Assembly: GCA_029582155.1 (NCBI GenBank)
Contig: CM055905.1
Coordinates: 9,501,495 to 9,565,494, forward strand
Direction: 5' to 3'
Origin: Panopea generosa
Lineage: Eukaryota > Mollusca > Bivalvia > Adapedonta > Hiatellidae
DNA: 64,000 nt
The translations under genes were made by a program, and so were the position numbers. Below the pieces are notes generated by a model that did no database searches, was not told the DNA's origin, and was given only the letters and a program-made list of their open reading frames with translations. Each line of letters begins with the position of its first letter. Within the stretch, counting starts at the first letter, position 1. Shown piece after piece: positions 34,044 through 43,835 of the stretch.

Positions 34044-36682
34044 TTAATCACAATTTTTTTCAAAGAAATGGCGTAAGTTTTTTGCAACATCTTTAGATAA
34101 TTCCATTTCATCTTCACCACCATCATAATCGGGTCCATAGTCACTGTCCTCAGCCTTTCCAGTGCTCTTCTGAAATTACATATGAAAAATTATAAAAACA
34201 CTGACCCTGTAACAGTAAGAGAATAATTTCGGTCAATGAACATTAACATTAATCATTAATATTTATGATTCAGATTGCATATGAAGTTACATGTATGTGT
34301 AACGTGTTTCGAGCTAAACACAGATTATTAGTTTTATTTTAACATAAACTGAACAATGATATTTTCTCAATCACAGACAGAGCATAGAACGGCTCCTAAA
34401 TATAATGATTACCGTAATTATAAGAATTAATCAACCAATAAATCGACAAACAACTATAACTAGATAAACGTGGGAACCCCCAGATAATTTCTAGGGACTG
34501 AGTGATTCAATCACATATTGGTACTCACTCTAAAATGAGACGCGCATGAGTTATCAGTTAATATTAATGAAATGAGATAATTGCTAGAACTGTGTCTGCT
34601 TTACACTATACCGTACGTGACTGAGCTAATTTTATTAAACATATATGTGCTCTCAATGCAAACACCTTGCTCACCAACAGTTCACCGATTGATTAACACG
34701 ACGATCTCGTCTACAGGACAACTAAATTAATGTTCACATGAACAACCTGCAACAACGCAGAAACTTGTACCGTTAAACGGTACCTATGTATACACTGTCT
34801 CACAAAGAGACAAAATAACTGCTCATAAAGAGCAAGCTGCAACACCATGCAGAAACAGTACTGACAAACAGTACTCGTATACATACAACGCTCACAATGA
34901 GCGGACAGTTATTCCTGTAGCAAAGAGCAGCGCTCAGTCGAACTGCAGCTCATTCACACACCTTTACTATATAACAGCTCATTCACATGCGATGTAAATG
35001 CACTAAGCAACTTTAGCTCATTGTGTTTTAAGTACAATATTACATACGATATAGTATATACAAAACAAGGTTCCCCGTATAAGATTGTTAATTAAAACAG
35101 TCAGTCTTTAGGTAACCTCGTTTTCAAATCTCTGCATCTAGATTCTACGGTGACTTGAAACAGACTGCTAAATTGTGTCAGCACAGCGTCTTTTATAGCC
35201 TTAATTTGGATCGGTTTTAGTTGTTTTATTGTAGTCCGGCCTCCTTGAAAAGTAGGTGCGGGAACCCGTCGATTAACTAAGTATTGGTTCCTAATATGTG
35301 AACAATTTAAATAAAGAAGCCGGTAATCAGACTGAAAGAAATTCTAGATAAGTTGCCCGGATGATGCATCTCATTATTCAATGCAGAATGGATAGAGGTG
35401 GGGTATGTTTTGACTAAGAACAGTAAGTTATCGATCATCTTTAATAAAACAAAAATGAAAATAAACAGAATCATCACATATGTCTAATATAGATGGGAGA
35501 TGAAAATATTAAAAAAAAAAACAACATTTTTATAAATAAAATTATTTTGAAACAAATGAAAATCAGATGCATTGTATTTGTTATGTAGTTGTACGTCACC
35601 TGTTCTACCACAAGTTCTATTTGATCTTGTGATGGGCCAGCTTCTGGTTCATCATCATGTGTATTGGTTCAAGCTGATATCCTTGGTCTGCAGATTCCAA
35701 CTGTAAATCCGGTTTTTGTTCTGTGTTTGTGTCAGCATCAGCCTCAGGTGTCTGAATATAAGAAATTCAACAACTGATCGGGCATTGATGATACAGTGAT
35801 CATACCATACATTTAGAAAAGGGAAGATCTAGTACTGCAATTAAACCAAGTACTTTCATAAGTACAACATGAAGTTTGCAGATTATTTTTATTCATGATG
35901 TTCACATTGACTTACTTTGTAATTAACTGTGATTGGTGTTGCAATCAAATTGAAATCACCGCTAGTATCTAGTGCTAGAGTACTGCATTCAGCTACAGGT
36001 GACACAGTCTCAACATATTCAATCTCAGACTCTGACTGGAAAATTGGTTCCAGTTGAGATGAACCTAGGTTAGAAATTGCGTCTTGTTCTTCTTTTCTTT
36101 TGTTTATCTCTACATCAGGTGTTAGGATATAAGATTATCATTAAAAAGTCATAATAACTGACTAAATCCGTTGATAGTATATAAATTCAGAAAAATGGAT
36201 CCTTTAAAACTAAAGAACACATGTAAAACAAAATGGTTGCTGCTAGTCATGAGAGAGAATGGTGAATTGTGTAAAGTATTCATTCTTTAAGAATTGTGCA
36301 CAAAAGTGAGCTAAAGACAGTTATTATTACTGTTTAATATCAAAATGAAAACAATGAATTACTTACATTATAATCATGAGTTGGTTTGCAGTCTCTTTTC
36401 GAGATGCTTGAATGTGACTCCTGCTGTTTGCATATGCGTCGACGGCTTATTTAAAATTTACACACCCCATGACAAAATTGTTAGCGATGTCCCCGTTTAG
36501 CTCGCACATGGAACAAAACATTTTACCGTTCTCAAACTTTTAACCAGTCCCGATCTTTCGTCCAGTGCTTCTGGAATGTACGAACACGATTCGTACTGTT
36601 TTTTCTTGTCAGGCGAATCTGTAACAGGTAACTTTTGTTTTTTTCCTAGCTTTGCACCAGGTGACCATTTCAAGGTTGCCAT
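34044..36682 (-). pseudogene. Spliced zinc-finger gene, broken (TTF/BED-like finger as in hAT-derived ZNF862-type proteins)
   Basis: Four minus-strand exons are visible. Exon 1 (36682-36367; MATLKWSPGAKLGKKQ...) holds, in shifted frames, HWTKDRDWLK and FENGKMFCSMCELNGDIANN then FVMGCVNFK, resembling a single CxxC...H zinc finger of hAT-derived proteins; donor GTAAGT. Exon 2 (36122-35916; TPDVEINKRKEEQ...) is open for 69 codons with donor AAA/GTAAGT, but its expected acceptor reads CTAAC. Exon 3 (35751-35600; TPEADADTNTEQK...EAGPSQDQIELVVEQ) has good splice sites but a 1-nt deletion. Exon 4 (34169-34044; KSTGKAEDSDYGPDYDGGED...HFFEKNCD) is intact with TAA. Exons 2-4 join in phase 0. The acidic tail function is unknown. 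The frameshifts are either real decay or assembly errors. Confidence 0.6.
34700..34945. repeat. Cluster of about twelve short perfect hairpins in 246 bp
   Basis: Consecutive small palindromes: GACGATCTCGTC (34700), TGTTCACATGAACA (34731), CTGCAACAACGCAG (34747), GTACCGTTAAACGGTAC (34767), GTCTCACAAAGAGAC (34797), TGCTCATAAAGAGCA (34820), CTGCAACACCATGCAG (34837), AGTACTGACAAACAGTACT (34857), CGCTCACAATGAGCG (34889), ACAGTTATTCCTGT (34905), GAGCAGCGCTC (34925), CAGTCGAACTG (34935). The sequences differ but the geometry (4-7-bp stem, mostly 3-6-nt loop) is constant. It lies in the last intron of the broken zinc-finger gene. Confidence 0.85.
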
Positions 36683-36964
36683 CTTGTTTGATTTACGATA
36701 ATTTACAATTTGGTAGTTTCCGGCATCATTTATAATCACATATTACGGATTTTAGCGGTAATAAGCAATTCATAACGGAAATTATCGCATGCCGGGCAGA
36801 AGGAAATGACGCGTTCCGACTGGTTGTAAAAAAGCAATACCCCGCAATTTGATCAATAAGAATATCCCTCTGAGGGTATCTATTTTAAAAATAAAATTTC
36901 CAGAATTTGGTCTTTTGTGATATAAATACTTTAATAGTCCGATCGGACTACAGGTCTGGGAAAG

Positions 36965-37425
36965 TTATGTAGCCCGAACAAAAAAGTTATAGCCTTGGTC
37001 TCGGACTATATCTTTATTTCGCAGACTGCTGTCGGTGCCACCACGGACGCCAGCAAAGAAGGCAACTTTCTCTAAAAGTGCAGCAGTTCTGGTCTGCTGC
37101 TCCGTTGCTGTCTCATGTGACACACCCCCATCTCCACCACCACCACCAGTCTTCCTCTTCATGACCTTCTCCCGTGTGCCTTCTTTTGCCTCCCTTTTAA
37201 CTTGTTCTGACACTCCTGTCCCGATCTTTCAGCATAGACCAGAGAAGAAACTGCACTAGCTATTGAAGCCCATGTCTCTGCTTTAAGTTTGTTTGTCACA
37301 GTGGTGGTAAGTTTTCAGTTTAGCAACTGAAAGGTGTCTTCATCTGAAACTAACTCTTCCAACTTTAACACCTCATCATTTGAGAAGTTTAAACTTCTTT
37401 TTCTCTTAGTTTGTTGTTCAGCCAT
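36965..37425 (-). pseudogene. Myb/SANT-like DNA-binding domain fragment (Harbinger/NAIF1-type), broken
   Basis: From ATG at 37425 the minus strand reads MAEQQTKRKRSLNFSNDEVL, KLEELVSDEDTFQLLN, stop, KLTTTVTNKLKAETWASIAS, AVSSLVYAERSGQECQNKLK, then a frame change into KVMKRKTGGGGGDGG. This fits the trihelix SANT domain of NAIF1-like and Harbinger transposon ORF1 proteins (F..DEV..L.E.V.., TN..K...W..I...V, R...E...K...L...KK, K..TGGG). One nonsense codon and at least one frameshift make it a pseudogene. It lies head-to-tail, about 280 bp upstream of the zinc-finger pseudogene. Association with a Harbinger element is inference; no DDE transposase is visible. Confidence 0.62.
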
Positions 37426-37564
37426 TTTTTTTTGGTAACACAAGTTTCAGATTGAGTGGCTTTATGGGTAAATTAATTAACAGTGGATTTTAATCCCTTT
37501 TTTAAAGTTAATGTAAGTGTAATTTAACGCTAGCGTTAAAACCCTTTATACAACACGTATTTAA

Positions 37565-38215
37565 CGTGGCGTTAAGACCTTGACCTTCGAAGTGGGAGTC
37601 TGGGTGTTACGCGCGACACGTCGTCATGTTATGTTGATCATTTGTAGCAGGTATTTATAAAATTCATCTATGCATGACAAAGTTACAGGTCGGGCACGAA
37701 ATCTCAGACTCGAAGTGTTGTCAAATAAACTCAAAGTGACATTGACCTTTGAGGTATGGGTGTGGGTTTTACTCGCGACAAGTCGTCATGTTATGTTAAT
37801 CATTTAAAGCAGGTATTAACAAAATCTATCCCTGCAGGACACGAACTCTCACAGACTCAAAGTGTTGTCAAACAAACTCAATGTGTGACCTTAATCTTTG
37901 AGGTATGGGTGTGGGTCATTGTTCTGTTATGTTGATCATTTGTAGCAAGTATAAACAAAATCCATCTAAGCATGTCAGAGTTATAGGCCGGCCACGAAAT
38001 CTCACACAGACTCAAAAGTGTTGTCAAATAAACTCAAAGTGTGACCTTGACCTTTGAGGTACGGGTGTGGGTCTTACTCGCGACACGTCATGTTATGTTG
38101 ATCATTTGTAGCAAGTATTAACAAAATCCATCTATGCATGACAAAGTTACACGCCGGCCACGAAATACCGGACGGACGGACGCTGCGATTACTATACTCC
38201 AACGCAATAGAAAGT
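37565..38215. repeat. Four imperfect tandem units of about 150-170 bp
   Basis: GACCTTGACCTTCGAAGTGG-type starts recur near 37571, 37742, 37889 and 38048. Each is followed by CGCGACACGTCGTCATGTTA-like text, AGCAAGTATTAACAAAATCC and GGCCACGAAAT. It ends with GGACGGACGGACGCTGCGAT, a terminus often seen in mollusc dispersed repeats. Confidence 0.7.
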
Positions 38216-39617
38216 GTGCATTTTATATTTTTTGATTATTTAATTCTACAAAGTATAAAGTTGTCAAATTTGAAACATAAGAATATCGGTCGTTACGGTT
38301 TATAGCGACAACGAAAATCAGTCAAACTATGGCTAGTTGTTACGTAATAGCCCGAATTGCGATTTTTCAGGATTTTCACGTGGAATAATTATACATAAGT
38401 ACAAGTGACCAAACTTGTTTTCTCTACATTCTTTCACACATGTATAGTTGTAACAAAATAGTTAGGTTGTTGTGGCCTAATTTAGTAGTGTCAGCTAGTA
38501 CGTGTCCATTGTAAAAATATAGGCTATATTTAGAACAGGTAGCTTGGAACTGTTAAAACATACCGATAGCTCGATAAGAGTAACGTTTTTAAGATCTTTT
38601 TACATTTTCATTCTTTGATTAAAGAATAAATCACTTTGAAGTTTATTTCATCAAATTCCATTAAGTATTAATAAGGTTAGATTAATTAAACGGCTATTTT
38701 GTCATAAAACTAATTTAAGTTTACATTGGCCTATTAGCGTAAAATGAGCATCGGACGATATTGGAATGTTTGTTGTTTCATGATTTGCACGAAATTCACT
38801 AAGGTATGTGGACTGTTTTGCTATATATTCTGACTGTGTTATGGGGAAACTGTCCAGTTAGCAGAATCATCTTTGGAGTTGGCGTGACGAGAAAGATTGA
38901 GCAGGTTACTGTTCCAGTACATAACGGCAGATGGGTATGTGAATTTTATATCATGTTGTATTTAAAAGTCCGATACATGTATATATCTTTTTGACATAAT
39001 CAGATCTAAGTAAAGTTGTATAAATTGTTCATATCCATTCCGAAAATAATGTCTGTAATTTAATATACATATAATGCACTACATTTTAGTTACATAATTT
39101 TATATTATATTACGTAATTATATTATATAATATATTTAGAGAATATATTGGTCTCTTCTGTTACCTTCTTTAATGTTTTTTTTTCAAACTTAATAACTCT
39201 GATAACAATTTGATTGAGAAGTTGTATTAATTGATTACTGTAAATACTTAACATATAGCAGGCAAGCAGGGGTATTTTGTTGAAGTAAAACATTGTTTGT
39301 CTATACTATCCAGGTAACATTCTTCAATTAAGTTCTAAAAACATACTTAATCACTGATGTCCACTGTCACATAATATTTGTCACCTTAAACTATTTTACT
39401 AATGGAAAGTTAATTGCCTGGCCAAGCCAAGGTGCAAACATAAGCCAAGTATTTCCTGTTTACAAAGAGGTGTCACAGCTAACTTGAGACCGAAATCTCT
39501 GTTAAGCAGACGATATCAATACAATTTGTAATTAAGTAAATTCTTGTTGTCATAATGGTTATCGCACCTGTACTGGGTTTTCGGTATAAAATACAAGACG
39601 GTGATGTTCAAAGATCA
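38216..39617 (+). other. Possible but unproven exons; otherwise AT-rich
   Basis: Donor-like GTATGTG occurs after TTCACTAAG (38801) and after GCAGATGG (38934). The ORF from 38806 (MWTVLLYILTVLWGNC, then VGVTRKIEQVTVPVHNGRW) has a signal-peptide-like start but no recognised domain or acceptor. I would not call a gene without transcripts. Confidence 0.2.
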
Positions 39618-39683
39618 TACCATTTCTACCTACATACAATAAAGGATACGTTTGGAGATCTTACACATTGTCTTATATTATTC
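39618..39683 (+). repeat. 66-bp segment duplicated exactly at 40410-40475
   Basis: The two copies (TACCATTTCTACCTACATAC...TATATTATTC) are identical, 792 bp apart. The first copy is followed by CAG and donor-like GTATGTG; the second continues AAGAAAAAAAA. Confidence 0.9.
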
Positions 39684-40409
39684 CAGGTATGTGAAATTAT
39701 CATTTTTCATTTTATTCTTTTAATCTTCTATTTTGCTTTGAATATGCTTGTTCTCACATATGTTTTATTACATTGTTTAAAATGCGGATATGTTGTAATT
39801 GAGAGTTTACTATCTATTATATATCATTCAACACATAATGTTGCTCAGTGCGGAAACTCTGCTACTAAAATATGTTCTAGACATTTCGGCTTTATTTTCA
39901 ATGGTTAAATATTATTACTTATTTTTGAATGAATACTTTGTTCTTTAATGAATATTAACATAACTACTTTTTTCAAGACAACACATAGTTAGATTTTTTG
40001 GTATATCATACCTTAACATTATTATTGGAGTTTACAATTATTTCTTTATTATATTGAGATTAGTAAATTATTAACATAACTAGGTTTCGAAGACAACCTA
40101 TATTTAGATTTTTATTATTAACATAGCTAGGTTTTGAAGACAACTTATAATTAGATTTTTTGGTAAATCATATTTTAATGATATTATTGGAGTTAACAGT
40201 CATTTCGTTGTTAACTCAATTATTATATTGTACGAACGCTTTTCCGATAAAAATACGGTTTGAAATGTTTTAACGAATACAAACTTATTTGGATAATGCA
40301 TTTTCATTTCATATAGAAACCAGGATTTTGAAGGTAGTGAGCAATAAGGGTTACCCTGAAACCCTAGTAACCAGCATTGCGCTAAAGGGGCTTGCCATCA
40401 ACTACCAAC

Positions 40410-40475
40410 TACCATTTCTACCTACATACAATAAAGGATACGTTTGGAGATCTTACACATTGTCTTATATTATTC
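40410..40475 (+). repeat. Second copy of the 66-bp exact duplication
   Basis: See 39618-39683. Here it lies in a 78-codon ORF (40289-40525) in a different frame from the first copy, so neither frame is convincing as coding. Confidence 0.9.
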
Positions 40476-40739
40476 AAGAAAAAAAACCCATAAATCAAGA
40501 GCATAAAATACATCCACGGTATTGAGAAGCGTTTTGTTAGAATATAGGCCGACGAATCTGAGAACGTATTTTGAGCTGTTAATGTTGTGTTTACGGTGAA
40601 GTGTTGAAATTCACAATGTTAGAATTGATTGATATGTGTAATTTGTCTGTAATTGTTCATATTATAAATGACAATTTATGTAGAGATATAATTGCTATTT
40701 TGAGATTGACGGAAGGTTGTATATGAGATGTTTAAACTG

Positions 40740-40960
40740 CTATGAAACTGCATATAGTAAGAATTGAATGAAATGTTATCATATATTGATAAATCTACCA
40801 TGAAACTGTTAGATGGTAAGATTTGATTGCACTGTTATAATATGTTGATAAATCTACCATGAAACTGTTAGATGGTAGGAAATGAATGCACTGTTATCAC
40901 ATATTGATAAAAATACCATGAAATTGATAGATGTAAAGTAATAGACGCCATGTCATAACA
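40740..40960. repeat. About 70-bp tandem repeat, three units
   Basis: TTGATAAATCTACCATGAAA followed by CTGTTAGATGGTA and a GCACTGTTAT stretch is repeated with drift. Nearby, 39960-40210 holds another imperfect duplication (TAACATAACTAGGTTTCGAA-like). Confidence 0.65.
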
Positions 40961-40998
40961 TATTTGAGTTACTAGTAAATCTGAGTTTATATATATAT

Positions 40999-41617
40999 TG
41001 TAGCCGTTTTAAGGCGTAAGCGAGGTATGTGTCCGCTACGTCAACGACGTATCTAGACGTGACAGGAAGTCAGCTGGTGGCAGTACCGTCATAAGGACAG
41101 CAACCCACATAATCGTCATATGGACGACTTGACGGTCCTGACGTCGGAGTACGGTCGACAGTCGGTACGAGGCGACGTAAAGCCAGATACTCAGTCTAGA
41201 GTTCTAGGGAAGATAACCCAGTTTATATAGCCACCGCCGCAAGGCACAAGTGATGCTAAATCTACGATAATCCGGACGCGGTAGTAGTATCTTAAATACT
41301 AATATGGCATTTTAGATACTATATTAGTGCATTTTTAAAAACAGTTTTACGTTCAAAATATATAAGCAGTTTGGATCGCGATGTACATTACGTAACGTGT
41401 AGGAGATAGAACTGTGTGAAAAAAAGTGTTAATACCATCATAGGACTTTGTTAAACCAACTGTGTTTTGTTTTGTTGAGTAATTATCTTTAATTTGTATA
41501 TATTGTATAATTATATTCGTAATTTTATTCATGTAAAATTAAAATTGTAAATTTTACCTTGTGTATATGCTTGTATTCTACCCTCGTGAGTTGTCGGCCC
41601 TTGGTCATTTTGCTACA
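40999..41617. mobile_element. Probable solo LTR (619 bp)
   Basis: The sequence starts TGTAGC and ends GCTACA, the perfect short inverted ends expected of an LTR. It contains a GC-richer 5' part, a TATA-like TTTATATAGCC at about 41221 and a T-rich 3' part. No flanking gag-pol is present. A clean target-site duplication is not visible, so confidence is moderate. Gypsy-type is a guess from length and ends. Confidence 0.5.
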
Positions 41618-41974
41618 ATAGTAATCAGTTATAATTTATAATAGCGAAAATCCCACGACTATCAGCGTATTAACGCCTTAATGATGCTGGGCAGAGTTGA
41701 CACTACGTAAGAAAACAGCCCTTTGGCTATTTGTGTATTTTTTATTTTGACCCCTAGTCCACGTAGCCGCGTCGTACGTTTTATCCCAAATTCAAAACAA
41801 TAAAATACACATTGGTAAGAAATATAATTGAATGAGCTAAAAATTGATACCACACATGATAGTATTCCATCATTGGATTTTCAGAAAAATCAAAAATATA
41901 AATGTGCACACTTTCGTTTGCGTTTAAGTATATATGCCACCTTAAAAAAAATGCGGCGGCATAAAAATAAAAAT

Positions 41975-42445
41975 CGGAATTTGAATAATGAACCAGGTCT
42001 GAGATCGTAGATCGACATTCAAAATAAAGTCAGAATTTGAATAACGAGCCAGGGGTTAGATCGTAGATCAACATCCAAAAGAAATAAAAGTCTGAATTTG
42101 AATAACGAGCCAGGTCTGATATCGTAGATCGACATTCAAAATAAAGTCAGAATTTGAATAACGAGCCAGGTCTTACATCGTAGATCAACATCCAAAAGAA
42201 ATAAAAGTCGGAATTTGAATAACGAGCCAGGTCTGATATCGTAGATCGACATTCAAAATAAAGTCGGAATTTAAATAACTATCCAGGTCTGAGACCATAG
42301 ATCAGCATTCAAAATAAAAGTTAGAAAACTTGCAGAACTTGAATAACGAGCCAGGTCTTAGAACGTAGATCAACATAAAAAAAAAATAGTCGGAATTTGA
42401 ATAACGAGCCAGTTCTAATATCGTAGATCGACATTCAAAATAAAG
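41975..42445. repeat. Tandem array of about 59-bp units, organised as 118-bp dimers
   Basis: GAATTTGAATAACGAGCCAG followed by GTCTGATATCGTAGATCGAC recurs eight times. Units ending ACATTCAAAATAAAG alternate with units ending ACATCCAAAAGAAATAAAAG, giving a 56/62-bp alternation. Confidence 0.88.
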
Positions 42446-42770
42446 TCGTTACATTAACGTTAGTGGAAACAATTGAAAGGAAAATATCTCGACTGGTTTT
42501 CAGAAGCTAGTAAAATTCGATAAATATATTTAAATAGAGGTGAATGGTCGGTAAATAAACGTTTTTTCAGAACAGTGGACGCTAATACGACATATGCCCG
42601 GACACATTCACTTACACTCAATTGCCGTTGTCAGGTCTCTGTCAACGTCACCGTGTGACATTTTTTGCTAATAAAGTTAAAATTATGATATATTATTTAC
42701 AATTCAATAGTGCTCTTTAAACGATAGTACTGTTATGGCAACCCACAACTATTAAGATATTACGAAAGTA

Positions 42771-43835
42771 CGAGGGGTGATCCAAACTTAATGAGACTGA
42801 TTCTAGTATGGAAAAGCTATTTGGAATATCAAACTGAAACAAAGACGAAATGAAGTCCAGTCTTTATTCAGCAACTTCACCAAATATCAACTCATTTGTA
42901 TTGAAATTGATAAATTCATGAATTTTACACCTGATACAAAACGTCGGAGCGGGGCAGCGCGATACTAACACGTGACGCCGAACAACGTCAACTTCTTTAA
43001 TTTTCATTCAGCACATCAACGTTTCTTGAAAATCTCTCCATCACAGGATACACAAACAATTTCTGTTGTCTGTCCATCCAATGTCTGTCCATACCTCTGT
43101 GCCACCGTGCATTTAGAGCAGATTCAAAGTTTTGTGCTGCATATGAAAGTTCTTTGAATTAGTCAAATTTGTTACCTTTCAATATTTTTCCTATTGGTAT
43201 GGCATGATGTGGTATCATCCCATCAATGTCTGTTTTTCCCGTTGACTTGGCGGCACGAACTTACTTAGGTGGAGGTGATGTCAGAGTCATCCAGTGTTTT
43301 GATTGTTCCTTCGTTTCTGGGTCTTATAAAAGCAACCAAATTTCATCCATAGTGATGATTCACCGCAGAAACCTGTCGCCTTCATTACGATACCGCTTAA
43401 AATAGTCCTGTCACATTCATGGTAATTTGATAATAGTTGCGGTATCCACCGAATACCTACTTTATGCATATTTAAATGTGTCTCTAAAACATTGTAAACA
43501 GTTCTGTAACTGTCCTGTTACATCACATATGCCTCAAAATAGTCCCACGGCGATCGGCATAAATAACATGTTTACGACGCCGTACAATATGCAGACGAAA
43601 TTGCGCTACATTCGAGTTTGTTAAATTTTAATTGTAACGATCTCTTCACAGAAGATATTGTCTACTCCGCTCTTCAATTTATAGGTTACTGAAGCAACGT
43701 ATCAAATGAGCTTATGCATTTTTAAACTTATAATTATTTACGTGTCGTGTGGATGATGTACAGACAGTATCTTAATATAAAAACGACAGCTAAATATTTA
43801 GAGCAAAAGTCTCATTACATTTACATCACCCATCG
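42771..43835 (-). mobile_element. Mariner-type DNA transposon remnant, both ends present (1065 bp)
   Basis: TA dinucleotides flank both ends (42769-42770 and 43836-43837). The terminal repeats CGAGGGGTGATCCAAACTTA...GAGACTGATTCT and CGATGGGTGATGTAAATGTA...GAGACTTTTGCTC are imperfect inverted copies. The minus strand still shows transposase text: THLNMHKVGIRWIPQLLSN, then in shifted frames RYRNEGDRF, ITMDEIWLLL, DPETKEQSKHWMTLTSPPPK and VRAAKSTGKTDIDGM. MDE.W is the second catalytic Asp block. At least four frameshifts and stops and a short length (usually about 1.3 kb) show it is dead. Confidence 0.85.

Noticed and set aside
38806..38994. Secreted small protein starting MWTVLLYILTVLWGNC
   Set aside because: A signal-peptide-like start alone is weak; no partner exon with matching phase or known domain was found.
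39555..39908. Plus-strand 117-aa ORF as a gene
   Set aside because: It reads through a good splice donor into hydrophobic AT-rich sequence and shows no known domain.
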